A program made the position numbers and the translations under genes. A stretch of 64,000 bases of DNA, taken from the NCBI RefSeq assembly GCF_001513785.1, contig NZ_LNQS01000009.1, forward strand, positions 558,001-622,000, given 5' to 3'. The notes under the pieces are model-generated. The model worked only from the letters and a program-made list of their open reading frames with translations. It made no database searches and was not told the origin of the DNA. This DNA is from Rheinheimera sp. EpRS3 (GTDB lineage Bacteria > Pseudomonadota > Gammaproteobacteria > Enterobacterales > Alteromonadaceae). Positions within the stretch are counted from its first letter, which is position 1. Each line of letters starts with the position of its first letter. Shown in pieces: positions 46,018 to 56,385 of the stretch.

Positions 46018-48054
46018 TTACCAGTTGTAGCCGATGCTGATACCGGCACTAAGCTGACGACCCGGTGCCGGTTCAATGGCGCGGCCATTGCTCTGGTTTA
46101 CAATAACTGACCCAACGTAATCTTTATCACTGACATTATCCAGTACCAGCCAGTAGGCCAGATTAAGCTGTTGCCATTGCTGGCTATGGCGTGCGCTGAG
46201 TGAAAATGTCAGCGCTGACGATGCGCTGTCGCTATTGGCATCATCAATATACACTTTGCTGCGATACTGGCTGTGCAGGGCAAATTCAGTATTGTCTTGC
46301 CAGGGCTGAACGGCCAGTTGCCAATGTAGCTGGCTGTTAGCTATGCCTGGTAAATGTTTGCCATCAAGCCCGGCATCGGCAAACTTAGCGGATAAATAAC
46401 TGGCGTTCAGCTGCTGGCGTATATAAGCATTAGTTTGCCAGTTAAGCTGCAACTCAGCGCCGTGGCGCTCTGTTTTGGCGGCATTGCGGTAACTGGTTCT
46501 GCCACCATTACTGCTGGCAACTAACAGCTCATTTTTGCTATCAACGTTAAAATAGCTCAGGCTGGCGCTTAAGCCGTCACTTAGCCATTTAAAGCCGCTT
46601 TCCCATTGCTGGTTTGTGCTGGCATTTAGCGCCAGGTTCACGCCGGTATCATCTGTCTGGTAGGCAATCTCTGCCAGGGTAGGGCTTTCAAACCCGGTAC
46701 CAGCGCTGACAAACCAGCTAAAACCCGCTGCAATGCGATAGCTTAAACCCAGAGCAAAGGCGTCGTTGTAAAACTGCTTAGCCCCGCTGTCGTCAGGGTT
46801 TTGTGGCAAAATAAAGCGGTCGGTAATGCTGAGTTTTAACTCGCTGTAACGCCAGCCGCCCTGTACCTGCCATAAATCTGCCGGTTGCCAGTTAAAACGA
46901 ACAAATGCATCAGTATTGTTGGCACTGTCGGTTTGATCGCGGCGCAAGTCGCCACGCTGGCCAAAGTCATTAACAAAGCCCAGGCGCTCGTCGTCACTTT
47001 TTACCAGGCTGCCACCGGCGCGTATGCTGTAGTTATCGCCGTGTAGCAAGCGATAGCTGCCATTGATACCTTTAAACTGGCGTTGCAACACCACTTCGCC
47101 CCCGGCAGAAGATAACGCACTGCCGGTAAAGGCCAGACGCTGGTTAATCTGTCTGTCGCCAAGCCAGCTACCGAGTTGCCAGCGGTCCGGATCATCATAG
47201 GCTGATAAACTCAGGCTAAGCTGGCGGTGGCGGCTGGTTTTTTCGGTATCGAACGTTTCTGCGGCGCTATCGGTTTGCTGCGGGTTTTGTTGCCAGTTAG
47301 CCAGCGATAAACCCAGTGGGTCCTGCAGGGCAGGATCACGGGCATAATCCAGCCTTGCACTAAGACTAATGCTGTTTGCCAGCAGCGTTTTGTATAGCAG
47401 CTGCGCCTGTTGTTTTTCTGCAGCAGAGTGCGGCCGGTAACCGTCAGTACGAAACTGTTTTACCGCCGCGCTTAAGCTGTGATCACCACTAACCCAGTCG
47501 GCCTGCAGCTGATACTGCCGGTGCTGCTCGCTACCTGCCACACTGGCGGTAACGGCGTTTTGTACCGGTGTGCGGCTGTATAGCGAGATAACGCCACCAG
47601 AGGCGTTGCCATACAGTGCCGCCAGCGGGCCTTTTAGCACTTCTACCTGTGCTATGCTGTCTAGTAATACGCTGGATAGCTGGCCCTGACCATCGGGCGT
47701 AGACAACGGAATACCATCTTGCTGCAAATGCAGGCCGCGAATACCAAAAGCACTGCGACTGCCAAAACCACGGATACTGACACGGGTGTCCTGGGCAAAA
47801 TTGGCTCTGCTGTCTGCCTGCACTCCGCTGATGGCGCCAAATATTTGCGCGCTGTCGATAATAATACCTTGCTCTGGTAACGGGCTAAGCTCTACCGAGG
47901 CGGCACTGTCTAGCCAGGATTCAGACTGCGCTGAAGCACTTATCACAATAACTTCGGTTTCTTCAGCGCGTAAACTGTGGCTGAACAGGCATGGCAAAGC
48001 CAGAGCCAGCGCCGACAAAGCCGGTAGGCTGGCGGTAGATTTTACTTTTTTCAC
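46018..48054 (-). CDS. TonB-dependent outer-membrane receptor
   Basis: 678 residues: signal peptide (about 1-30), plug domain (about 45-160) with SIRGFGSRSAFGIRG and VEVLKGPLAALYGNASGGVI, and a 22-strand barrel ending in an aromatic residue (GISIGYNW). The substrate may be a metal complex, as the DDGIPL-like loop HLQQDGIPLSTPDGQG resembles PQQ- or siderophore-type receptors, but this is a guess. It begins with GTG 4 bp after the PQQ dehydrogenase gene, with no clear ribosome site, so it is probably translationally coupled. Confidence 0.9.
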   Translation of the reverse strand: MKKVKSTASLPALSALALALPCLFSHSLRAEETEVIVISASAQSESWLDSAASVELSPLPEQGIIIDSAQIFGAISGVQADSRANFAQDTRVSIRGFGSRSAFGIRGLHLQQDGIPLSTPDGQGQLSSVLLDSIAQVEVLKGPLAALYGNASGGVISLYSRTPVQNAVTASVAGSEQHRQYQLQADWVSGDHSLSAAVKQFRTDGYRPHSAAEKQQAQLLYKTLLANSISLSARLDYARDPALQDPLGLSLANWQQNPQQTDSAAETFDTEKTSRHRQLSLSLSAYDDPDRWQLGSWLGDRQINQRLAFTGSALSSAGGEVVLQRQFKGINGSYRLLHGDNYSIRAGGSLVKSDDERLGFVNDFGQRGDLRRDQTDSANNTDAFVRFNWQPADLWQVQGGWRYSELKLSITDRFILPQNPDDSGAKQFYNDAFALGLSYRIAAGFSWFVSAGTGFESPTLAEIAYQTDDTGVNLALNASTNQQWESGFKWLSDGLSASLSYFNVDSKNELLVASSNGGRTSYRNAAKTERHGAELQLNWQTNAYIRQQLNASYLSAKFADAGLDGKHLPGIANSQLHWQLAVQPWQDNTEFALHSQYRSKVYIDDANSDSASSALTFSLSARHSQQWQQLNLAYWLVLDNVSDKDYVGSVIVNQSNGRAIEPAPGRQLSAGISIGYNW

Positions 48055-48058
48055 GGGA

Positions 48059-49165
48059 TTATTTCGCCGGTGTTAAACGTAATAACTGACCGTCTGAGCT
48101 GTCAGTCAGTAAGTAAACTGCACCATCTGGCCCTTGTTCAACGTCACGGATGCGATGGCCGATCATAATGCGCTCTTCGTGGCTGACTTTTTCACCATCA
48201 AGCTCCAGGCGCACCAACTGACCGAATTTCAGCGAGCCAACCAGCATATTATTTTTCCACTCACTAAACATATCGGCTGTGTAAAAAATCAGGCCACTTG
48301 GTGCTATAGACGGTACCCAGTAATGCAGCGGCTGCTCAAGGCCACTCTGCTCTTTTTTACCAATTACGCCGCCGCCATATTCTTCGCCGTAGGTAATAAC
48401 CGGCCAGCCGTAATTTTTAGTCGGCTGGGCGATATTAATTTCATCACCGCCCTGAGGGCCGTGCTCGTGTGTCCACAGTGCGCCGGTTTGTGGGTGCAAT
48501 GCTGCGCCCTGAATATTACGATGACCATAGGACCAAACTTCTGGCTTGGCCTTGCTGTCTTTAATATACGGGTTGTCTTTTGCCGGTGTGCCATCGGTAT
48601 TAATGCGGATAACTTTACCGATATGGTTGTCCAGTTTTTGTGCTTGATCGCGCTGGCTGCCGCGATCACCGGTGGTAATAAACAGCTCGCCATTTTTGTC
48701 AAACACCAGGCGGCTGCCAAAGTGGTGGTTGCTTTTGTATTTGGGCTGCTGGCTAAAAATCACTTTCACATCTGTTAGTTTGTCGCTGCTAAGTTTGGCG
48801 CTGGCCACTGCTGTGCTATTGCTGTCAGCACCAGGCTCACTGAAACTGAAATATATAGTGTTGTCGGTCGCAAAGTCGGGAGATAAGGCTACATCCAGTA
48901 AACCACCCTGGCCGCGGGCATCAATTTCTGGTAAACCCGCCAGCGGCGCGCTTTTATTACCTTGTGCGTCAACAACGATCATGCCGCCATTACGCTCGGT
49001 TACCAGCACTTTGCCGTCAGGCAGAAAAGCCATGCCCCACGGATGTTTTAGCCCGGAGGTCACACTGCTTACGGTCAGAGGCGTTTTCTCGGTTGTCAGA
49101 TCAGCGGCCTGTGCAGATGGAGCTATTGCCAGGGCAATAAGTGCTGCCATTAAATGTTTTTGCAT
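48059..49165 (-). CDS. PQQ-dependent sugar dehydrogenase (YliI type)
   Basis: 368-residue exported beta-propeller. Signal peptide (MAALIALAIAPSAQA), then GSDH segments: LKHPWGMAFLPDGKVLVTERNGG, YFSFSEPGADSNSTA, WSYGHRNIQGAALHP, HEHGPQGGDEIN and NYGWPVITYGEEYGG, typical of Asd/YliI aldose dehydrogenases with PQQ and Ca2+. It oxidises aldose sugars in the periplasm. The ATG at 49165 follows AGGAGCACC; a longer start at 49195 is rejected. It precedes the receptor gene by 4 bp. PQQ biosynthesis genes are not in the window. Confidence 0.9.
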   Translation of the reverse strand: MQKHLMAALIALAIAPSAQAADLTTEKTPLTVSSVTSGLKHPWGMAFLPDGKVLVTERNGGMIVVDAQGNKSAPLAGLPEIDARGQGGLLDVALSPDFATDNTIYFSFSEPGADSNSTAVASAKLSSDKLTDVKVIFSQQPKYKSNHHFGSRLVFDKNGELFITTGDRGSQRDQAQKLDNHIGKVIRINTDGTPAKDNPYIKDSKAKPEVWSYGHRNIQGAALHPQTGALWTHEHGPQGGDEINIAQPTKNYGWPVITYGEEYGGGVIGKKEQSGLEQPLHYWVPSIAPSGLIFYTADMFSEWKNNMLVGSLKFGQLVRLELDGEKVSHEERIMIGHRIRDVEQGPDGAVYLLTDSSDGQLLRLTPAK

Positions 49166-49298
49166 GTGGTGCTCCTGTAAAAATTGAATAATCAAAGATG
49201 AGAATTGAAGAACTGTAAAAAACCATAGCAGGTTACGCCGTGCACTACGGCAAAATTAAGACCAAATACAGTACAGGCACGGCGTATTGTTAACAGGG

Positions 49299-49763
49299 TT
49301 AGCTTAAATAATTTAACACGACCTGGTGGTGATCTTTGGTCTTAAAGTTGTCAAAAACCTTTTCGATCTTACCGCCCTGGGCAATTAAGAAACTGATGCG
49401 GTGTAAACCGTCATAGACTTTGCCCATAAATTTTTTCTCACCCCATACGCCAAAGGCGTCGGCAACTTTATGATCTTCATCCGAAAGCAGAGTAAAGTTT
49501 AGCTGGTCACGCTGTGCAAACTTAGCCAGTTTAGCCGGTGCATCGGTACTGATACCCACCACGGTTACGCCTTTGGCTGCCAGCTCTGCTTTACTGTCGC
49601 GCAGCGCACAGGCTTGTACCGTGCAACCTGGCGTCATGGCTTTGGGATAAAAATACACTAACACCCGCTGTTGTTTTAACAGTGCAGATAGCTGTACCGG
49701 ATTATTCTGCTGGTCTTGCAGGGTAAAATCAGGCGCGCTGGCGCCGGCGCTTAAATATGTCAT
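49299..49763 (-). CDS. bcp: Thioredoxin-dependent peroxiredoxin (Bcp)
   Basis: 154-residue atypical 2-Cys peroxiredoxin. The peroxidatic C47 and resolving C52 are seen in TPGCTVQACALRD. It reduces hydroperoxides. ATG 49763 is chosen because GGAG lies 6 nt before it; starts at 49775 and 49790 reach back into or over the gcvR end. gcvR-bcp order is conserved with E. coli. Confidence 0.94.
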   Translation of the reverse strand: MTYLSAGASAPDFTLQDQQNNPVQLSALLKQQRVLVYFYPKAMTPGCTVQACALRDSKAELAAKGVTVVGISTDAPAKLAKFAQRDQLNFTLLSDEDHKVADAFGVWGEKKFMGKVYDGLHRISFLIAQGGKIEKVFDNFKTKDHHQVVLNYLS

Positions 49764-49776
49764 TAGGCACTCCATT

Positions 49777-50304
49777 TCAGGTTTGGGCATGAAAACTGCC
49801 GGTTAAATTCATTGTTTGCATTAGCGCTGTAATGTCTGCTTTTATTTGTTCTGGCTGCTCGCCTTCGGGCAACTCCAGTGTCATCAGGGTATGCATTACG
49901 GCTTGATTGTTATCAGTGCCGGGGCGGCTTTCTGATTGCAGTGAACCAATATATACCTGTCTGCTTGCCAGCAAACCGGTTATGGCGCCAAGGGTACCAA
50001 CCCGATCCGGGCCGGTGTATTCCAACACGTAATGCGCTGCCACCGGTTTTCTCTGATGGGCACTGGTACGTTTGGTCATGGTAGTCAGATCAAGTTCCAG
50101 CCCCAGGTTGGGTAATAAATGTTCAATACGGCTTATGGCCGCCGGATCACCGGACAACAGCATAATAAAGGTAAATTCGCCGCCGAAAATGGCCATTCTG
50201 CTATCAATAATATTGCAATTGCAGTCAGTAACCAGCCGCGCCAGTTTACTAACAATACCGGTACGATCGGTGCCGATGGCGGTGACAACAAGTTGTTGCG
50301 GCAT
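49777..50304 (-). CDS. gcvR: Glycine cleavage system regulator GcvR
   Basis: 175 residues with two ACT domains (QLVVTAIGTDRTGIVSKLARLV at the start; YVLEYTGPDRVGTLGAITGLL from about 90). GcvR binds glycine and restrains GcvA, the activator of the gcv operon. ATG 50304 lies after an AT-rich stretch with CCGGGGTTTT; a start at 50367 would add a non-family N-terminus. It is divergent from dapA. Confidence 0.9.
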   Translation of the reverse strand: MPQQLVVTAIGTDRTGIVSKLARLVTDCNCNIIDSRMAIFGGEFTFIMLLSGDPAAISRIEHLLPNLGLELDLTTMTKRTSAHQRKPVAAHYVLEYTGPDRVGTLGAITGLLASRQVYIGSLQSESRPGTDNNQAVMHTLMTLELPEGEQPEQIKADITALMQTMNLTGSFHAQT

Positions 50305-50420
50305 AATAAAACCCCGGGAGAAACATAAAAAAGACAAAGTAAAACAATGCGCGGCAGTGTAGCACAAGGCTGGAATATTTCATCCGTTTACACCAAGTTG
50401 CAATAAGCGTGGATCCATTC

Positions 50421-50449
50421 TTGTGTTTGCTGCCTGCTGTCTTTAACAT
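50421..50449 (+). promoter_or_regulatory. Promoter of dapA
   Basis: -35 TTGTGT (50421-50426), 17-nt spacer, -10 TAACAT (50444-50449). Transcription would begin near 50456, 28 bp before the dapA ATG. Confidence 0.5.
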
Positions 50450-50483
50450 AGGCGCCCTTAACGTAAAAAGGGTTGCGCTTTAC

Positions 50484-51368
50484 ATGTTTACAGGAAGCTG
50501 GGTTGCACTGATAACGCCAATGACTACAGAAGGCGAAATTGACTACACAGGCTTAAGTGCGCTGGTTGATTTTCATTTAAAAAATGGCACTCAGGGCCTG
50601 GTGATAATGGGCACTACCGGTGAGGCGGCCACTATTAGTTTTAATGACCAACTGCAGGTCATTGCTGCGGTATGCAAACAGGTTAATGGTGCTATTGCCG
50701 TTATTGCCGGTAATGGCGCTAACGCCACCGCTGAAGCGGTAGAGCGCACCAAAGCCTTATCAGATTTGCCCATCGCCGGTTTTTTAACGGTAACGCCGTT
50801 TTACAATAAACCCATGCAAAAAGGCATGGTATTACATTTTAATGCCGTAGCGGCTGCCACAGACAAACCGGTATTGTTGTACAACGTACCCGGCCGTACC
50901 GGGGTAGATTTATTACCTGAAACTGTAGCTGAGCTGGCAAAGACAAAAAATATTGTCGGTATTAAAGAAGCGACGGGTTCAATGCAGCGCCTGACAGAGC
51001 TACAGCAATTATGCCCTGAAGATTTTGTACTGCTAAGCGGCGATGATGCATCGGCGGCTGAATTTATGCTGCAAGGTGGCCATGGTGTGATTTCTGTTAC
51101 CACCAATATAGCCCCACGTTTGATGGCTGACTTGTGTCAGGCTGCTACGCAGGGTAACCGGGCAGAAGCTGAGGCTATCGACAAAAAGCTGCAGGCACTG
51201 CACCACGATTTATTTATTGAAGCTAACCCCATTCCAGCCAAGTGGGCTTTGCACAGAATGGGCTTGATAGGTTCGGACATGATGCGTTTACCATTAACGC
51301 AACTGGAACCAATTCATGCGGCGGTAATCGAACAGGCATTAAAGCAGGCTGGTATTGAGCTGTCGTAA
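50484..51368 (+). CDS. dapA: 4-hydroxy-tetrahydrodipicolinate synthase
   Basis: 294 residues, like E. coli DapA (292). Schiff-base lysine K161 in GIKEATG, catalytic tyrosine Y133 in LLYNVPGRTG, and the GTTGEA threonines (44-45). It condenses pyruvate with aspartate semialdehyde, the committed step to lysine and diaminopimelate. ATG 50484 (MFTGSWVALITPM) matches the family exactly; an upstream in-frame ATG at 50409 is in the promoter region. First gene of dapA-bamC. Confidence 0.96.
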   Translation: MFTGSWVALITPMTTEGEIDYTGLSALVDFHLKNGTQGLVIMGTTGEAATISFNDQLQVIAAVCKQVNGAIAVIAGNGANATAEAVERTKALSDLPIAGFLTVTPFYNKPMQKGMVLHFNAVAAATDKPVLLYNVPGRTGVDLLPETVAELAKTKNIVGIKEATGSMQRLTELQQLCPEDFVLLSGDDASAAEFMLQGGHGVISVTTNIAPRLMADLCQAATQGNRAEAEAIDKKLQALHHDLFIEANPIPAKWALHRMGLIGSDMMRLPLTQLEPIHAAVIEQALKQAGIELS

Positions 51369-51398
51369 TGCATAGCGTTATTTATTAGGAGTAGTTAA

Positions 51399-52457
51399 GT
51401 GCAATATTGGGCCAAAAGTAGTATTGCTGTCAGCGTTTTGCTGGCAGGTTGTTCCATGTTTGACGGCAGTCAGGGTGATGCCACAGCGCCACAGCGTAGC
51501 GTTGAGAGCATTAAAGTTCCGGCCGGATTACAACAACCCGCCAGACCCGGCCAGTTCGATATCCCGGCAACGGATGCAGCAGTGGCTGATGTGGAAATAA
51601 AAGCACCATCGCTGGTGCTGGCAACGGCGTCCAGCAGCCGCGTAGAAGAAGGTGAGCGCCTGGCGCGTGTCTGGTTTGACCGCAACGATTTTACCGGCGA
51701 TCTTATTCCCTTTTTACAACAAGCCTTAACCGCCCAGTTTGCTGAACAAGGTGTATCCCTGCAACAAACAGACGAAAAAGGCCTGGAATATACTACCGGC
51801 TGGATAAAACGTTCAGATGAAACCGGCTTTTGGTTCTGGAAATCTACCTCTGAAACTGAGCAGGCACGTTTTAAATTATTATTTGAACCGCGTCCGCACG
51901 GCCGCTCTGCCAGTTTAACGGTAACCATGCTGGAGCATGAGTACTTTGTCGCCGAAAATAAACTGGCTGGGCGCGAAGCGCATCGCCAGGAAGTGGCCTT
52001 GCTAAACCAGATTATTGACCGGGTAGGCAAAGAAGAAATTGCAGTTGCATTGGCCAACAAAGCCAAAGCGCCTGATGTTTCGGTAGAGCCAGGGCTGGAT
52101 AGTGACGGTAATCCGGCGCTGTTAAGTTCGCAATCGGTTGATGTGGTATGGTCACAGCTGGAAGCCGTATTTACGGCGTTAAATTTAACCGTAACCGATA
52201 TGAACCGGTCCGCGTTTACCTACTATCTGGACTATCAGAAACCAGAGCAGGGCTTTTGGAGCAGTATTTGGGGTAACGACGCGCCAATCCAGTTACCGTT
52301 GCAGGAAGGTGAATACCAACTGGTGCTGAAACGTAACAACAATGGTACCGCAATGACCATTCAAAATAGCAGTGGTGAGGCATTAAGTGCTGATACGGTG
52401 CTGGCACTACATGATCCTTTTGTGCAGGCTGTACGCCAGGCAAGGGTTGAGCTTTAA
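51399..52457 (+). CDS. bamC: Outer-membrane assembly lipoprotein BamC
   Basis: 352-residue lipoprotein: lipobox LLAGC with C18, an unstructured N-terminal stretch (about 25-75), then two helix-grip domains (about 75-200 and 235-350). BamC (NlpB) is the BAM subunit that binds BamD. The start is GTG 51399 after TAGGAG. Gene order dapA-bamC-purC is the E. coli one. Confidence 0.92.
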   Translation: MQYWAKSSIAVSVLLAGCSMFDGSQGDATAPQRSVESIKVPAGLQQPARPGQFDIPATDAAVADVEIKAPSLVLATASSSRVEEGERLARVWFDRNDFTGDLIPFLQQALTAQFAEQGVSLQQTDEKGLEYTTGWIKRSDETGFWFWKSTSETEQARFKLLFEPRPHGRSASLTVTMLEHEYFVAENKLAGREAHRQEVALLNQIIDRVGKEEIAVALANKAKAPDVSVEPGLDSDGNPALLSSQSVDVVWSQLEAVFTALNLTVTDMNRSAFTYYLDYQKPEQGFWSSIWGNDAPIQLPLQEGEYQLVLKRNNNGTAMTIQNSSGEALSADTVLALHDPFVQAVRQARVEL

Positions 52458-52481
52458 TTACACAGCAAACAGAAAAGGCAG

Positions 52482-52509
52482 TTGAATAAAGGGCAAAGAT
52501 CTTTATACT
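52482..52509 (+). promoter_or_regulatory. Promoter of purC
   Basis: -35 TTGAAT (52482-52487), 16-nt spacer, -10 TATACT (52504-52509), 39 bp before the purC ATG. No clear PurR box was seen near it. Confidence 0.6.
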
Positions 52510-52548
52510 CTGCGGCTGAATTTTTCGCTGCGCGGCTGGAGTTTTAGA

Positions 52549-53265
52549 ATGGTTCAGAAGACAACCGAGTTGTACCGTGGTAAAGCTAAGACGGTATACA
52601 ATACAACAGATGATAACTTGCTGGTGTTGCACTTTCGTAATGACACGTCAGCTTTTGACGGCGAGCGTATCGAACAGCTTGACCGTAAAGGGATGATTAA
52701 CAACAAGTTCAACTATTTTATTATGCAAAAATTGCAGGCCGCAGGCATTCCTACTCAGGTAGAACAGCTGTTGTCTGACGATGAAGTGCTGGTGAAAAAG
52801 CTGAACATGATCCCGGTTGAGTGTGTGGTGCGTAATTTTGCTGCTGGCTCTTTGGTGCGTCGCCTGGGTGTTGCAGAAGGTACAGCGTTAACGCCGCCAA
52901 CCTTTGAGCTGTTCCTGAAAAACGATGCTCTGCATGATCCTATGGTGAATGAGTCTCTGGCTGTCGCCTTTAACTGGGCCACTGAAGCCCAACTGGCAAA
53001 AATGAAACAGCTTACTTTTAAAGCTAATGAAGTGTTAGCTGCGCTGTTTGATGCTGCCGGCATGATGCTGGTAGATTTTAAGCTGGAATTTGGCGTTTTT
53101 AACGGCGAAATCGTGCTTGGCGATGAGTTTTCACCGGATGGTTGCCGTTTATGGGATAAGGCCACCCGCAAAAAGCTGGATAAAGACCGCTTTCGTCAGG
53201 GGTTAGGTGGTGTGGTAGAAGCCTATGAAGAAGTGGCTAACCGCCTTGGTGTTAAGCTGGATTAA
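52549..53265 (+). CDS. purC: SAICAR synthetase
   Basis: 238 residues, the bacterial PurC length (237). [37 protein letters not shown] and DFKLEFG are the family segments. It joins aspartate to CAIR with ATP in purine synthesis. It has its own promoter and a strong terminator. Confidence 0.97.
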   Translation: MVQKTTELYRGKAKTVYNTTDDNLLVLHFRNDTSAFDGERIEQLDRKGMINNKFNYFIMQKLQAAGIPTQVEQLLSDDEVLVKKLNMIPVECVVRNFAAGSLVRRLGVAEGTALTPPTFELFLKNDALHDPMVNESLAVAFNWATEAQLAKMKQLTFKANEVLAALFDAAGMMLVDFKLEFGVFNGEIVLGDEFSPDGCRLWDKATRKKLDKDRFRQGLGGVVEAYEEVANRLGVKLD

Positions 53266-53281
53266 AGACTACGTTCCCGAT

Positions 53282-53310
53282 AAAGCCACCGTAAGGTGGC
53301 TTTATTTTTT
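53282..53310 (+). terminator. Terminator of purC
   Basis: AAAGCCACC-GTAA-GGTGGCTTT followed by ATTTTTT, 16 bp after the purC stop. Confidence 0.9.
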
Positions 53311-53401
53311 ATAACACATTGAAACGGATTTGCTTTTGTCATTACACTGCAGTTATCGCATGCATAAATAACGCAGTTTGATTATGCTGGAAATATAAAA
53401 T

Positions 53402-53500
53402 ATTAATTGGATTACCCGGGTAATGGGGCTGATACTGGCTGCCATTGCGGTTGAATTTATCGGTGCCGGGTTAAAAGGTATTTTCCCGGTATTGGCCTGA
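53402..53500 (+). pseudogene. MarC-family membrane protein, C-terminal remnant
   Basis: A 32-codon frame reads INWITRVMGLILAAIAVEF then IGAGLKGIFPVLA and stops at 53500. This is the typical C-terminal end of MarC-family (UPF0056) proteins, ITRxMGLILAAIAVEF. A stop codon precedes it and the rest of the gene (about 170 residues) is absent, so it is a decayed scrap in the gap between purC and the DUF2066 gene. It is too short to be a functional gene. Confidence 0.65.
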
Positions 53501-53511
53501 GGTTACACCTG

Positions 53512-54570
53512 ATGAAACACTATTTTTCTATCGTCGCATTTTTGCTCTGCATGCTGTATCTGCAACCTGTTTTTGCTACTCAAATTGCTGATTTATATCA
53601 GGCTGATGTTGACTCCACAACATCCGGCAATGAATGGCAGCGTCAGGCGCTGGCGCAGGTATTGGTGCGGGTTAGCGGTAAAGCTGAGGTTACAGAGTTA
53701 CCACAGGTAAAGGCTGAACTGGCAAAAGCAGCCGGCTATGTTAAGCAATTTGAAAACGTGCGCCAGGCTGGCGGCAACCGGATGCGGGTATTGCTTGATG
53801 CTGAAAAGGTTAACCAGTTGCTGCAGCAGCAAGGAATAGCAGTATGGGGCGCCTTACGTCCGGATACCTTGATCTGGCTGGTAGAGCAAAATGGCTCTGA
53901 ACGTCAGTTTATCCGCCAGAGCAGCCACCCTGTTAATGCTGCTATGCAGCAGGCGTTTCGCCAGGCCGCACTGCCATTAACATTACCACTATACGATATG
54001 GATGATTTGCTCAGTTTATCTGAGACTGATGTCTGGGCTGGCTTTTGGCAACCTGTTGAACAGGCCAGTAGCCGTTACTCAGCTGATGTAGTGATAATAG
54101 CCAGTATTGAAAAGCAAAGTACCGACGGCAAAGAGCAGTTACGGCTTAACTGGCAGCGTCAGGCCGATGGCAAAACGTTGCGCGATGAAATTACCGCAGC
54201 TGACGAAACGGCATTAATGCAGCAGTTTGCTGTGGTACTGGCGGCTCAGCTGTCAGAGCGTTACGCCAGTGTGTTGTCTGCAGAAGGCGGGGCGCAGTTT
54301 ACGCTGCAGGTGCGCCAGCTTGGTAATCTGACCGACATTGTTCAGGTGCAACGTTTGTTGCAACAGGTGGTAGGCGTGTCGCAGGTTACTGTCAGCAGTT
54401 ATCACGCGGGTATTGCGCACTATGCGCTGCAGGCCGCGATTTCCGCCGACGGTTTGCTTAACGCGTTACGCTTTAATAAGCAGTTACAGCTTGTACCGGC
54501 TAATGATGCTGTAGCACTGAATGAGCAACCGCAGCCAACATTGGCGACATACCGCTATCTGAGGCCCTGA
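53512..54570 (+). CDS. DUF2066 exported protein
   Basis: 352 residues with a signal peptide (MKHYFSIVAFLLCMLYLQPVFA) and the DUF2066 pattern (QRQALAQVLVRVSGKAEV, then VLLDAEKVNQLLQQQGIAVWG, then RPDTLIWLVEQNG). It is periplasmic by prediction; role unknown. Its stop overlaps the hda start by 1 bp, and this pair is conserved in related gammaproteobacteria, though no functional link is obvious. Confidence 0.85.
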   Translation: MKHYFSIVAFLLCMLYLQPVFATQIADLYQADVDSTTSGNEWQRQALAQVLVRVSGKAEVTELPQVKAELAKAAGYVKQFENVRQAGGNRMRVLLDAEKVNQLLQQQGIAVWGALRPDTLIWLVEQNGSERQFIRQSSHPVNAAMQQAFRQAALPLTLPLYDMDDLLSLSETDVWAGFWQPVEQASSRYSADVVIIASIEKQSTDGKEQLRLNWQRQADGKTLRDEITAADETALMQQFAVVLAAQLSERYASVLSAEGGAQFTLQVRQLGNLTDIVQVQRLLQQVVGVSQVTVSSYHAGIAHYALQAAISADGLLNALRFNKQLQLVPANDAVALNEQPQPTLATYRYLRP

Positions 54571-55265
54571 TGCAGCCGTTGCAATACACGCTGGCGGTAA
54601 CCTTGCCGGAAGATGAAACACTGGACAGTTTTTACGCTGCCGGGCAAACCGCGGCGGTAGCGTTTTTAAAAAACTATCTGCAAAAGCCGGCTGATCAAAG
54701 CCCGGTTTATCTGTTTGGTGCCAGTGGCAGTGGCAAGTCACATTTGTTATATGCCGCTTGTGTGCAGGCACAAGAGCAGGGCCTGACCAGCCAACTACTG
54801 ACATTGGATGACTGGCGTTTACTAAGCCCGCGTTTGCTGGATGATTTAGAGCAGCTTGATCTGGTGTGCCTGGATAATATTCAGGCTATTGCCGGTGAAT
54901 TAAGCTGGCAAACGGCGGTGTTCGATTTATATAACCGCATGGCAGAGCAGGGTAAAGCGCTGATTATTGTTGGCAACGAAGCGCCACAGCAACTTGGCCT
55001 GCAACTGGCCGATCTCGTGTCGCGCCTGCAGGCCTGTACCGGGTTTCAGCTGCGTTTGCTGACCGATGACGACAAGCACAAGCTGCTGCAACAAAAAGCC
55101 CGCCTGCGTGGTATGGAGCTGCCGGATGAGGTGGCGCGGTATTTATTGAATCATCAGGATCGGGACATTCGCGCTTTGGTGTCTATTCTGGATAAACTGG
55201 ATAAAGCCACCATAGTGCATCAGCGTAAGCTGACAATTCCATTTGTTAAAGAAATCCTCAGTTAA
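54570..55265 (+). CDS. hda: DnaA inactivator Hda
   Basis: 231 residues, close to E. coli Hda (233). DnaA-like AAA+ domain: Walker A GASGSGKSHLL, Walker B LVCLDNIQAIAG, sensor regions LIIVGNEAPQQLGL and LKLDKATIV-type end (RKLTIPFVKEIL identical to E. coli). Hda with the sliding clamp stimulates DnaA-ATP hydrolysis after initiation. The N-terminal clamp-binding motif reads QYTLAV rather than QLSLPL, a weak match. Translationally coupled to the DUF2066 gene. Confidence 0.92.
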   Translation: MQPLQYTLAVTLPEDETLDSFYAAGQTAAVAFLKNYLQKPADQSPVYLFGASGSGKSHLLYAACVQAQEQGLTSQLLTLDDWRLLSPRLLDDLEQLDLVCLDNIQAIAGELSWQTAVFDLYNRMAEQGKALIIVGNEAPQQLGLQLADLVSRLQACTGFQLRLLTDDDKHKLLQQKARLRGMELPDEVARYLLNHQDRDIRALVSILDKLDKATIVHQRKLTIPFVKEILS

Positions 55266-55365
55266 TCTGTAATATTATTTCAGCCTGCTTTTTAGAAAAA
55301 ATGCCTTAACAGCCTGCGTTTAGCAGCAATTCTGGTGTATCATTGGCGGCTTTGACACGATTTAA

Positions 55366-56370
<1,005 letters not shown>

Positions 56371-56385
56371 GCGGAGTTAATTTAG

